Of a stretch of 64,000 nucleotides of DNA, positions 21,701 to 32,538 are shown piece after piece. Under the pieces are notes generated by a model, which saw nothing but the letters and a program-made list of their open reading frames with translations, was not told where the DNA came from and made no database searches. The DNA comes from Cenococcum geophilum 1.58. Taxonomy: Eukaryota > Ascomycota > Dothideomycetes > Gloniales > Gloniaceae. How positions within the stretch are numbered: position 1 is the stretch's first letter; every line of letters starts with the position of its first letter. Location: assembly GCA_001692895.1 (NCBI GenBank), contig KV748183.1, positions 1,302,001 through 1,366,000 of the forward strand, in the 5' to 3' direction. The translations under genes were made by a program, and so were the position numbers.

Positions 21701-23170
21701 CTATCGTCTTATTCAACTCTGCCGCATATCTCCTTCTAGGGTAGGGAGGGACAGGCATGCCGTATCACCACCCTTAAGGGCTTAAGCGAGCTTACGTCGC
21801 ACTCGTTTTAGCTAACCTATATACTATTTTCTCTCCTAGAATATGCTATTAGTTAGACGGCCCGCTTTAGCGTTTACCAATAGCTAAAGCCACCTATATT
21901 ACGGCTAGTATGCCTACTAGGCTACTTAGCAGAAAAGTATCTAGACGTCGCTAATTTAAGCGACCACCCCATGCGGGGCTATATTAGGTATTATTTAAAC
22001 GGACATTATACGGAGCGTCGCCTAGGTAGCCATGCATACCTACCTAGCAGTATAGTTGCATTACTACGAATGTTTTAGAGACGCCGTTTAATCTACTAGT
22101 TTAGGGCTAAGGGGCTATTAGCTCTGCCTAACTGCTTAATAGTAAAGTGGTAAAGGATTAACAATCTAGCCTTCTAAGCTATAGGGCTATAGTAGGAACC
22201 ACCTAGATTAAAATTAGAAGGTTACAGCTTTTGGGCGCATAATAGATTAGTGGCACCGCGGCACGACTGCGAAGTAATCTCTAACACCAGCCAGCCACGT
22301 CAGGAGGGCGAGCATTATGCAGCACCTCATACAGCACCCCATATAGTCCTTCACTCAGCGCATTTATGCATCTACACACGATCACCGTGCGAGCGGCAGG
22401 CGTATCTGTCACTAGGCTGTTAGCATTAGAGAGCCCCACTACTAATAAAGATACTACCTTCTTTCGTTATAGATAGCTCGTAATACGCATATATAAGCGG
22501 GGCTTTACATTCTGTTAATATAAGCGGCGCAGAAGATTAGCTGGATTAGCATTATTAGGAAGTGAATAGATATATTAGCACTGCCCTTTACTAAGGAACA
22601 AGGGTAGAGAATTTAAGCCACCAACCTCCTAATAAGGGGCTAGATGTAACGGCTATATTAAAGCTAAATATACTAGCTTAGACGGGCGGATACGGTTTAA
22701 TCGTAATTTGCTAAGGGTATTAATTAGGCGCTAGGAATTTAAGCCCTTATAAACCTTTATACCCTATAAACGGCAATCTACTCTAGTTTATGCCGGAGGC
22801 GTACATATTAAGTGCTTTAATTTAGTAAGAAGCTTAGGTGAGGGGTAACGGGCAAGGGGCAATGGACGAGAGCTAGCGGCGAAGGAAGAGCTAATATGCA
22901 CTTAAAAAGACCTATAATTCCCCCCTTAAGGCTATAGAAAGCCACAAAGCAATAGCAACTCTAATAATAACGACGTTAGCACTATCTCGATCTTCATTTT
23001 GTATCCCTCCCGAAATTTTGCTTAATAATAACAATTTCTACACCAGTCCCCCTAGAAAATCGATAGCTTCGTCTTAGCACTATATAATTACAGCCCCTAA
23101 GAAAAGCGCAAGCAGTAAGCCTAAAAGGAGGAGTAGGGGAGTACCTCTTTTCCCCCTAAAAAGTTAAGAA
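21700..23170 (+). pseudogene. Long decayed coding region of unknown function
   Basis: One plus-strand frame stays readable for about 1.4 kb with scattered TAA/TAG codons. Examples are LEYAISWTARFSVYQ near 21835-21880, LLGYLAEKYLDVANLSDHPM near 21918-21975, YYLNGHYTERRLGSHAYLPS, LLALPNCLIVKW, and a stop-free stretch of about 75 codons around 22200-22410 where CA and TG dinucleotides are common. The C-terminal part (ITAPKKSASSKPKRRSRGV, near 23090-23145) is strongly basic. I know no matching domain. It may be the front part of the Myb/SANT gene that follows on the same strand in another frame, with introns or indels between. RIP stops dominate outside the 22.2-22.4 kb island. Confidence 0.45.
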
Positions 23171-24947
23171 GTATTATAAGCTTAGGTACTTAACGGTATA
23201 TTATTCCACCTAGGGCCTTAATTTAGAGATTCCGTCTAATAAAGCACCTATAAACCCTATATATAATTACAAGAAAGCTTATAATAAGTATTATAAAAAT
23301 AACAAGGATGATAAGGATAATAAGGAAGATTTCTATAGGGATAGAAATGACAGTTAAGTCTCTAGGGGAAGCAGTTAAGGTAATTATCCTAATAATTACC
23401 CTACTACTCTCCCCTTACTCTACCACTCTCCCTCTTTCCCTAGCAGTTCTAAATATATAGTTTTAACGACTAGTAGTAAATCTAATAGTTATTGAAGACG
23501 ATACAGCTGATCTGGACTTGGAAGCTAAGGGCGACAAAGCTAACAAAGCCGATAATCGACCAACACCTCGTAAATTAGGTATACGCTTCCCCTTTTAATT
23601 TACAATGGCCTTATTTAACAATTAGTAGATAATGGGAATAATAGTAGTAGTAAGGATAATAAAGATAATAAGGAGCTGCCTTCGTTAGAAGCGCTAAAAG
23701 AGGAGGTATATATACCTACGCACAATTATACTATACCCTTAACGCTAGACGGCAATTAAACGGATAATTTAGCTAAGGGGCATTACATCGGAACTACTCC
23801 GCAGTTCAGGCAAAAGCTTAGGATATTAGTAGCTGCTAGTTAAGAGTCTTTAGGAGCTAAGAAGTTAAAGAAGCGGAGGTCCGATCAGCTCGATTAACCA
23901 GATAGCATTAATTATATCTCCGATACTTTTATTAATAAGAGTAGCGAGAGCGTATAACTTAAAAAGTAATAAAGGTTACCTACTTCCTAGAGGACCACGC
24001 CTTCTAGCTCTCCTACCTTTGGCCTTAACAACGGTAACGGTATTAAGGAGCGAGCGGTCTTTGCTGCGTAGCCTACTAGCTCCTCCCCCCGGTACTATAT
24101 ATCTCCTTATAATACTAAACCACTAGAAGATAGGGCTAATAATAGTCGTAATTATATTCTAGATGATTTTGCTAACGGCTTAGCTAAAGAAAGCAATAAT
24201 AAGGATGGCGAGAACGTTGTAGACAAAGGTAAGGCTGAGAACTATAGTAACGGAAGTAATAATAGTGACGATACGGATGATAACGACTCTAGGGATAGTA
24301 ATAGTAGTAATAGCGATAAGGGTAATAAGGCCCGCGGGTATATAGGGCGACGAGGATTACTAACCCCTATTATTAGTTAATTAAGAATAAAGCGTGCTAC
24401 AAAGTATTATCTCTAGCGGTCTTACTATTCCCCTTTAATTTTATCTACGTATACGTCCGACTAAAGTACTACGTATATTAGCAATTATTATAAGTAGGTT
24501 GCATCCCCTATATATAATCGCCTCCGTACCTAAAAACCGCTGCTAAGCCCTACCTTTGGCTTTAACTCTAATAAAGTAATACTAGGAGCCGCCTTAAATA
24601 CTAATTTAGAAGAAATTTTAATCTAAGTAGCTTTTAGGCGCCAGAAAGACGGGTTATATGCACTAGATATCCTTCCTTAATAATTCCCTTTACCTTTTAA
24701 CCTAGTTAAGCAGCCCTAGGAGCTAAAGCCCTAAGGGCTAAAGTCTAGAATAAAATTCACTAAAAAGGAAAACGCGCTGCTTATTAAATTAAAGGAGGGA
24801 TATAATCTTTTATGGGAACGGATTAAAGACCACTTTTTAGAGAGAAGTCTTGGATCACTATAGGCGCATTATTATTCGAAATTAAAGGCCTGGCCTACTG
24901 TGTAGAAGAAAAGGGGCCGGCCTACTAGGCGGAAGAGATAGCAGTAA
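23171..24947 (+). pseudogene. Myb/SANT-like DNA-binding protein with C-terminal AT-hook (decayed)
   Basis: Several plus-frame pieces: NKAPINPIYNYKKAY near 23240, an Asn/Asp/Ser-rich low-complexity segment around 24190-24330, then GYIGRRGLLTPI, SPIYNRLRT, PTFGFNSNKVILGAALNTNL and QKDGLYALDILP (24340-24680). The C-terminus is diagnostic. KKENALLIKLKEGYNLLWERI and DHFLERSLGSL-stop-AHYYSKLKAW (24762-24890) fit a single fungal Myb/SANT repeat. KKRGRPTRRKR (24906-24938) fits an AT-hook that grips the minor groove. Such proteins are thought to be sequence-specific nuclear DNA binders. Stops at Gln/Trp positions inactivate it. It ends at a TAG at 24939 or a TAA at 24945. Confidence 0.6.
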
Positions 24948-24957
24948 TAGTAGTGCC

Positions 24958-25093
24958 CTTCTTTTGGCTTAGAGGTCTATTTCTTATTATATATTCCGTT
25001 TCTAGCTTAATCTATTTATAGCGCACTTCTTTTAGCTTAGAGGTCTATTTTCTATTATATATTCCATTTCTAGCTTAATCTATTTATAGCGCA
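24958..25093. repeat. 68 bp tandem duplication
   Basis: Two adjacent 68 bp copies (24958-25025, 25026-25093), from CTTCTTTTGGCTTAGAGG to TTTATAGCGCA, differing at a few sites, mostly G/A or C/T. It lies just after the Myb-like relic. Confidence 0.9.
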
Positions 25094-26113
25094 TTTCCTA
25101 TCATATAAGGGCTATATAAAAAGGTCCGCAAGAGTATTACTTTTTTAAGGGCGGTGAGTAAGAGCTACTTATTACCACTTATAACGCCACAAACGATAGA
25201 GAATACAAGGCTAAAACTACGTTTATAACTTGGCCAGCCAATTTAAATCACGTAATACAGCTGAAACCGAGCGGCAGTCCGAATAATATAAAGTCAGGCG
25301 TTAATAATTAATTAACTTATATATATAACGTAAAGGCGCATAAACTGGCTATAGTTAATTTGCCTTATAAATAAGAACGAGCCACAAGAATCTAATCCTT
25401 ATAAGATATTTTAGTCGGCGGAGGGGCTATATATATTAGGTGACTTCAATGCATAGCTAAAATGCGCGTTATAGCGGACGCCTTACCCGTTCTACTGTTT
25501 GGCTAGTGGCCTAATTATATACGTGATATTCTGCGCTAGAAAGCTTTAATAATAGGGTAGGGCGAATCCGGCCGCAGCTAAGCCTAAGAGGTAGCTATTT
25601 AGTAATTCTTTTATATAAGCCTTCCTATTGGGTACTAACGCCCGAGTAGCCATAAACCTATTAACTATAGTAATACCTCTATTTTCCCTTATAAATTTCC
25701 TTTAAACCTACTTCGCTAATTATTTATAGCGTAGTTCCGCAAAGCCGCTTTCTATTTAAGCCTACGATCCACCTCTTTTTATATTTCTTATGTTCTGCCT
25801 TTTATAGTTATCTAGCAATTCTATTCTTGCCATTAAGGTAAATATCAGCTTAGCTATTCTACCCCGCGCAGCATATGCCTAATTACTTACATCTTCTATA
25901 ATAGTTGTGCTTTAATACGCATATGCTTTACGGCCTTTTATTCTAAAACAATTTCCCAAATTAGCTGCCATTCCTCCTTAGACAGCTATCCGTGATTAAG
26001 AACGCTTTATAAAAGACAACATTTGCTTAATATTTTACATCTATAGAACACCTCTCCTTTATAACCACCTATCCCGCCAACTTTACGTAGTTGCACTTCT
26101 AGCTATATAGATT
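25094..26113. other. Unidentified spacer
   Basis: About 1 kb without a recognisable gene. 25150-25300 is somewhat less RIP-altered than the rest. Confidence 0.4.
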
Positions 26114-26353
26114 ATGTCCGCTAAGGCTAGGGATAAGGCGCTTAGTGGGGAATAGGAGGCGATTAGAGCTTATAAATTTGAGATAACGGAGGACATGACT
26201 ATGATATTTAAAGGTATATTATGTAATATTAAGGACGGCGAAGGGAAGCTGGTTAAAGAATTAGGTATAGAAGATGGATAAGTAACGAGAAAGGTTCTTA
26301 CTAGGTATCGATGTTATATAATAAGGGCACGGATTAAGTTAGAGAAGAGGTAG
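26114..26353 (+). pseudogene. Short candidate coding fragment, unknown
   Basis: Eighty codons from ATG 26114 to TAG 26353 with only two internal stops (MSAKARDKALSGE, stop, EAIRAYKFEITEDMTMIFKG; later LVKELGIEDG, stop). The composition is charged and protein-like and both stops could come from CAG/CAA. No family recognised; it may be chance. Confidence 0.25.
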
Positions 26354-27829
26354 TAATAAGTAGTAATCCGAAGCGATATATGCCATTTATTTATAGATAA
26401 GAGTTAATCTTTAGCTTCTTCTATAGCATTTTCCTAAAACTCTAGAGTATTTGGGTCTCCTAAACTGAATAAATTAGAGATGTTTTATCTATCCTTATAG
26501 CCGATCCTAAGTACTAAAAGAGCGTCCTCGTTGTCCTTTTTTGGCATGTATATAGATAGGCAATTTATAACCGCTAGTCCTCCGCTCTCCTTTTCCTTTC
26601 TCTATAAATTGCTTATCCTTATCCCGGTACAAAATAGCTTAGGGAGGTTTTTAATTATATAGCGCCTTATAAATGAGAAAGAATAGTACTAGCCCTGTCC
26701 TAGCAATACTGGATATTCTGTCAATGTTAACCATAAGCAATATCTTATTAAGGGTCGTTTATAGACCTAGAATCTGCTATAATTCTAACCAGGGACGCTT
26801 TAATAATAGTTTATCTATAACTTGACGATACGCTAGTATAGTGGCGCTAGAAGGACTCTTAGGAGAGGTATCTATCTTAGATAAGTATTAAACACACTGA
26901 ATTTTAGAGAAAGGTGTTTAACCTTTTTTTTATTATTGTTAGACGAGAGGGCGCTTTCTTTACGCAGTAAATCTCCCTTTAAGATAAATAAGCAGTTAGT
27001 TAATAAGTGTCTAAGACTAGTATACCGAGTGTTTAATTCACGTCTTGGGAAAGTAGAGCTTTAGAATGCCTCTCTGGTAACTAAGTGTCTTTAATTATTA
27101 TTAAATGTTCCTCTAATAAGAATTATTAACAATTCGTTTAAAATAAAAGGCCTTTTATACCCGTGGAAAGATTAACGTCTAAAAGAGAATGTTTTTAAGA
27201 TAAAGTACTCCTTACGTCTAGATCCGTTTTATAAGGTTATAGACTAAAGGCTAGTAAATACGTCTTAGATAAAGAAGGCGTGCTTTACAATTAGCCTTAC
27301 TCTATTAAAAATCAGTAATAAAGTCATTTAGGGTAGAAGAGTTTCTCTACTGGTGGCGATAGTCACCTATAAGGATAAACGCTTACGTGACGGCGAGATT
27401 AGAGTGCTAATCAAATTAACCGCACAGAATTACTTAGCAGCCGCAGTTAGCTCCTATAGGTGCTTAGTAGCGTTCTACTACGTTTAAATATCTACTAAGA
27501 TATCCTTAAATTTTATTTTATATAGCTTTATAATAGGTACGGCTAAGATATATAATAGGAATACTTTAGGACTAAACGATCTAAAGATTTCTGTAAAAAT
27601 ATTGCGCGCTCGTTGCCTTCTACTGCGCGTTAATATTGTTTTCCCGTTAAGGATTACATCGCTCTCTTTTAGTAAATCGCAATATATCTTTAGAGATTTT
27701 TGTAATAAAAGTAATTTATAAGTATTATTTTTAAATTCTGCTCTTACTTGCTTAAGTTTTTCTATTAACTAACCGCGTAATAAGATAGCCTTTTTAGGTA
27801 TTCTAGCTTGTTAAGATATAGCGCGTATA
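26354..27829. other. Unidentified spacer
   Basis: Mixed RIP-like sequence. Both strands show fragments with protein-like composition, for example minus-strand text near 26430-26560, but no domain or motif I can name. No terminal repeats seen. Confidence 0.35.
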
Positions 27830-27990
27830 AAGGGAAAACAGTATAAAAATAGTAGAACAAAGTTAGGGTAGAAGTGGTTGGGGTGGGAATAAGAATAGGA
27901 ATAATAGAATGAGAATAAGAATGAGAATGAGATTAGGAATGAGATTGGGAATAAGATTAGAAATGAGATTGGGAATAAGCTGCTATATAT
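27830..27990. repeat. Purine-rich GAAT/GAGAAT minisatellite
   Basis: Irregular repeats of (A/G)GAATGAGA(A/T)T(G/T)AGAATAAG. The minus strand is a pyrimidine tract that happens to stay open as a Phe/Ser/Ile/Leu-rich frame. I regard that frame as non-coding. Confidence 0.7.
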
Positions 27991-28665
27991 AGGTTTCATA
28001 AGCGGGGGTTAGAACGAATGTAGTAAAGCCCTAGTGATGCTCGGGCCTAGCGCATATGCTCTTTACTTTAATTAAGATATCTACTTAGCACTTATGTATT
28101 AATCAGAGCAGTCGCATCTCTTTTCACCTTAGGTTTCTAGTTTAAACAACATTAGACAGCCATAAGCCTTTACTGCATATGTAACTGCGTGTCTATCACA
28201 TCTCCTTCCACGTCGCTCTAGTGTTAGAACTAAGATACTAAATGCGAGCCACGGCTCTGGTTCTGTAGTTACGGCGGGATTATATATCTTTACTTAGTTA
28301 AGTTCTATGCTACGTTAGAAGCGATATTAATATAGCGTCTCCTAGGATAAATAGGGGGAAGTATTTATATGGCATAAAGCGGGTTCTAGTAAACATTTGC
28401 GGTATAGCAGTAACTTAGGTCCTATTAAAGGGTATAAAAGAAGGCGGATCTTTTAAAGAAACGATACTATCTATACTTAGCTCCTTACTCCAATTTTCCT
28501 CCAAAGACCGGTACTATTAACCTCCTCTAGCTACTTCTCTAATCTTATACTTCAAATTAGCTCTACCCTTAAGGTAATATATAGACTATATTAAAGACCC
28601 TAAATACTCCTCCAGGCAGCCCTACTCTATTACTAGCTTAGCAGCCCCTTACTATCTAGTATACT
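27991..28665. other. Spacer, less RIP-altered, probably 5' region of the AAA+ relic
   Basis: From 28050 to 28260 CA and TG are nearly normal in frequency by eye. No gene recognised. It lies directly upstream of the AAA+ ATPase relic and may hold its old promoter. Confidence 0.35.
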
Positions 28666-31020
28666 TTGCAATTCCTAGAGCTACTAAAGGTAGCTATAGT
28701 AATAAATACGTTGTCTACCTCTACCTCTACCCTAGGGGGCCTAGTTGTCGAGCTACTAGCCTTAAAAGACCCTAAAACTAAAGCAATATCGCGAGCCTCT
28801 AGGTTAGAGTATAAGACGGTAAACAAAGTATATGTCTTTACAGTCGTGTATATATAGTCCTACTAACACTATTTCTTTATAGTTGGGATAAGAAAGCTTA
28901 TTAGTATAAGATTACTAAGCCAGTGGCCCTAATAGAAGAGGTTAATAAACTAGACTAATACGTGTTTGTTAATCATATTCGAATTAGTAGGCATAATACT
29001 CTTTATAAGTGCCTTTAATTACTAAAGATAAATTACAGATAAGAAAACCAAAGACTTTATATCTTACGTTAATGTTAAGTCTAAGGGGTTGCGAGACGTT
29101 CTAAGGAAGGTCCTTAAAGATATCCGTAAAATCTGCCTAAGAGAGGATAAGCCTTCAGTACGGAAAATCTCCGCTATTAAAACTCGCCGGCTTATACTGC
29201 GTATAGGTCAAACAGAATATCCTATATAATTTTCTCCCGGAACTAGAATTATATTAAAGTAGTATAAACGTCAACTCTAAGAATAAAGTATATTTAGAAT
29301 ATCTAGACCTCTTAATTAGCTTTATTAAAACCACCTATATATCTATAACCAAACGCCTTAAACCCCTTTTTAAGAACCGTAAAATTACGTATAATCTGCT
29401 CTAGGCTCTCTTTAAGCCAAACTTAGAGGTCTATACTACCTGTCCTAGTACCGGCGAACCGAGATGCGTTAAGTATAATTATGGTAAGGAGAAAGCAAGA
29501 CTAGATAGAGCCAAGTACTTCTATCTGGACTGTCGCTACTTCGATTTCAATAGGAAAGTGTTTGGAGAAGCCGCCCTCAAGCTTACTATTAAGAAGTTCC
29601 GCGGAACGAAACGGATAGACTTCCTTTAGGCATTTCCTCCGGAGTACTACCGAAAATTGAGCGAGATTAGAGCATGGCTAATTAGATATAGTTGAACGTT
29701 TAATGACTTAAGAGGTGTCTACTACTGCTAGTACTAAGGGACTGCCTTTATAAGGATAAAGACGGCAATAGGATTAAAGTTTCTGTTAAGAGCCGAATTA
29801 TAGTTAATACGGTGTATTTCTAGCAAATTAACCCTAATTACGCTAGATTACAAATTAATAAGTTGCCGGAAATACTAGACTTATAGGCCATCTATAATTC
29901 CGCGGAGAGCTTAAATAAAAGGAAAGACTAAATTAAGAGAATAGATGTAGATCTAACTGAAATAAAGGATTAAGATTTCCTAATTAGCAGCCTAACTGTG
30001 CTAGGTTTTAGTTTAGGTAATAAGCTCTAGCGTGCGTTATCTTTACTTATACGTAAGCGGCATTTACTAACGCGTTATAGTTAAGTTTATAGTTGCTAAT
30101 ATTAGTAACATTACGTGGAACCCTTCTTTCTTTAATAACCTTAGGATTCCTACTTAGCAGAAGGAGATTATTTAAGCTTTTAGTAAAACCTACTTATTTT
30201 AGGACTCTTACCCTATTTTAGATAACTTTATATTAGGCAAAGGGCGCGGACTCGTTACCCTCCTATAGTATATTACTATACCTTCTCTTATAATATTAGT
30301 TACACTATTATCTACTAAGATAGGCAAATTAGTGGGCCGCCTGGTGTTGGTAAGACCTTAACAGTAGAGGCGATATTAGAATACCTTAGGAGACTACATT
30401 ACATTATACGTCTCTATTCCCTTATAATTACGGCTCTTTTTAACTAAGTAGATCTCTGCTAGAGAATTAGGTATGATCGTAAATGCACTTAAGGAGAGGC
30501 TTTCTTATATCTTTAAGATAGTAACTTATTAGAAAGCCACTCTGCTCCTTAATAAGGCGGACGTATTTATGGAACAGCGTGCTACTAATAATATCCATCG
30601 CAATGCCCTTATTTGTGTATTCTTGCGTAAGCTTAAATACTATAAAGGAATCTTATTTCTTATAACTAACTGGGTAAAGACGATTAACGAAGCTATTATA
30701 AGTAGAATATACCTCGCGCTCTGGTACGGTCCATTAGATTAAAACGCTTAAGAGGCAGTTTAGAGGAGTTTCCTTAATAAGGCGAGCACGACAAAAGGAG
30801 CCATAGATTTTATGGAAAAGGACCTCGATATTCTAGTAGGGAAGGATCTTAATGGCTGAGAGGTAAGAGCCTTTGCGTCTATAGTAAAGCCAAGCTAATT
30901 AATTTTCCAATCTAGATTAAAAATGCTATTTTTACGGCTTAAGCATTAGCTAGCTATAAAGAGACGTAAGTGTCCTTATTATATCTAGAATTCGCTATTA
31001 GTGCGAACGTAGAATTTTAG
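28666..31020 (+). pseudogene. Fungal AAA+ ATPase with DUF7025-like N-terminal region (decayed)
   Basis: The order of text fits a large fungal AAA+ family. N-terminal SRLEYKTVNKV then WDKKAYKYKIT (28797-28935); ALIEEVNKLD; LRDVLRKVLKDIRKICLRED near 29090-29150; WFKPN/VYTTCPSTGEP-like near 29410-29460; then FGEAALKLTIKKFRGTKRID (29560-29620) and SRIIVNTVYF-stop-QINPNYARLQI (29790-29860), the DUF7025-like part. LTVLGFSLGNKLW follows at about 29990. The ATPase core has Walker A SGPPGVGKT (30331-30357), Walker B read as LLLNKADVFMEQR (30543-30581) where the family has DE, so the catalytic pair has become NK, then FLRKLKYYKGILF and INEAIISRI. The Walker B loss and many stops show it is dead. The role of the family in the cell is unclear. 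Confidence 0.8.
28828..28882 (+). other. Possible spliceosomal intron in the AAA+ relic
   Basis: Conserved text breaks after KTVNKV and resumes at WDKKAYKYK. Between lie GTATATG, a TACTAAC branch-point-like box at 28861-28867 and a TATAG acceptor. With this donor the joined frame is off by one; an alternative donor GTATAT at 28848 restores the frame but leaves only 35 bp. The boundary is therefore uncertain. Confidence 0.4.
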
Positions 31021-31250
31021 TGTAATTTTATAGGAGGAGGCAAGTTTAATAATATATAGTCCTACGCTTAGCTCTCTTAAATTTACTAGGGTATTAGGAG
31101 TCTATAGAATGCATACCTTTTTGGCGCGTAGGTAGATATACGTTTAGGATTTAGCTATCTTTTTCTTTTCTTCTTTATATTTTCTCTTATTTATACTTGT
31201 TAATAGTTAGAGGCAGTATATTACTTAATTATACTGTTTATTAGCTAGTA

Positions 31251-31268
31251 ATATATATATATATATAT
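31251..31268. repeat. (AT)n microsatellite
   Basis: Nine uninterrupted AT units just downstream of the AAA+ relic. Confidence 0.9.
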
Positions 31269-31899
31269 CCCAATAACTTTGCGTTATATAGCTTTAACGT
31301 AATATAGATATATAGCCTTAATCCCAAAACGTGGAATCTAATATTACTGGAGAGAGTTGGTTACATAAGCGGGTTTCTATTAAAAATAAGATAGAGAAAC
31401 TAGAACTTTATTATTTTCCTAGATATACTATCTATACAGGATGGCGTAGAAAATAAGAAAAGAAAAGCTAGTAATTTTAAACGGTTTTAAATAAAGTTCT
31501 ATATAGGATAGAAAATAATAAAAGTATTCTTTTTATAGCTACTTTTCCCGTATAAGAGGATATTAAAAGAGGTATTTAAAAGCTGGATATAAAAAGAGAA
31601 TTTTAGTAGAAATCCTGTATAAAACATTATCTTTTATAAATATATTTTTAAAATGGAATACAAATTCCAGTTTCTATAAGATTTTTTATTAAATTATTCC
31701 GTATAGGATATTATAGGAAATAGGATATAAAATCTAGGAAATTAAATTTTAATATAGGATTAAAATATAGTAGATTATTATATTTATTAGCTGTTTATAC
31801 TATATAGATAAAATTAAAAACTATATAGGCGAATTGCTAGTAGATCTAGGAATAGGAGAACGGAAGCTATAGGGTATTGGTTCCTATACGGGAGAGGAA
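31269..31899. other. Unidentified AT-rich spacer
   Basis: Contains several loose repeats of TATAGGATA-type words near 31500-31740, consistent with strong RIP of a former repeat. No gene seen. Confidence 0.4.
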
Positions 31900-32250
31900 A
31901 ACGTAGCTAGTGGCTCCTGTAGGGGAGCTAAAGCCGTATAGGAATATAAGCCGTAGGGGATTGGTTTCTATAGGGCGGTGGAATACGTGGGCATTAGTAC
32001 CTATAGGGGATTCGTTAGTATAGGGGATTTGTTAGCGTAGGGGATTTATTAGTGCAGGGGAGTGGATCCCATAGGGGAGTAGATCCCGTAGGGGATTTGT
32101 TAAAGTAGGGGATTGTATTCTGTAGGGGATTATTAGGAGTAGGGGATTGGTTCCTATAGGGCGGCGAAATATATAGGCATTAGCTCCCGTAGGGGATTTG
32201 TTTGAGTAAGGGACTTATTTAAGTAGGGGATTGGCTAGAGTAAGGGATTA
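31900..32250. repeat. GTAGGGGATT degenerate tandem array
   Basis: Some thirteen exact AGGGGA words, most as (G/A)TAGGGGATT(T/G)(G/A)TT. Between 32003 and 32150 they are spaced about 17-19 bp. Longer units containing ATAGGGCGG(T/C)G(A/G)AATA(C/T) occur twice (near 31972 and 32157). G-rich on the plus strand, with no open frame along it. Confidence 0.75.
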
Positions 32251-32538
32251 ATTCTTCTATAGCCTCTATTTAGGCGGTATAAGGCGGCTTCTAATAGGCT
32301 AGGGAGTAGATTATATATTTTATGGAAATATAAAGCCTATATAGGATAGTGGGGTATAGGGACCTAATGATTTAGCGGAAGATTAGGTTATCTACTTTCC
32401 TAGGTTTATTTAGCCTAGGCGACTCGCCCTACGCTGTTTTATATGCGTTTCGACTAAAGGTTGCTGCTTGGCCTTAGCCGCCCAAATCTCCGCAAAACTT
32501 CACTTATATAGTGGAAGAGTAATAAAATATTATTTTAT

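Noticed and set aside
22230..22450. Possible structured RNA or rRNA fragment, because the base composition is unlike its surroundings
   Set aside because: No conserved rRNA stretch recognised; it fits a less RIP-altered part of a protein-coding relic.
27811..27999. 62-codon Phe/Ser/Leu-rich minus-strand frame that looks like a membrane protein
   Set aside because: Simply the pyrimidine strand of a GAAT/GAGAAT minisatellite.
32003..32150. G-quadruplex cluster or telomere-like repeat
   Set aside because: GGGG runs are separated by about 13-14 bases, too far for classical G4, and the unit is not TTAGGG-like.
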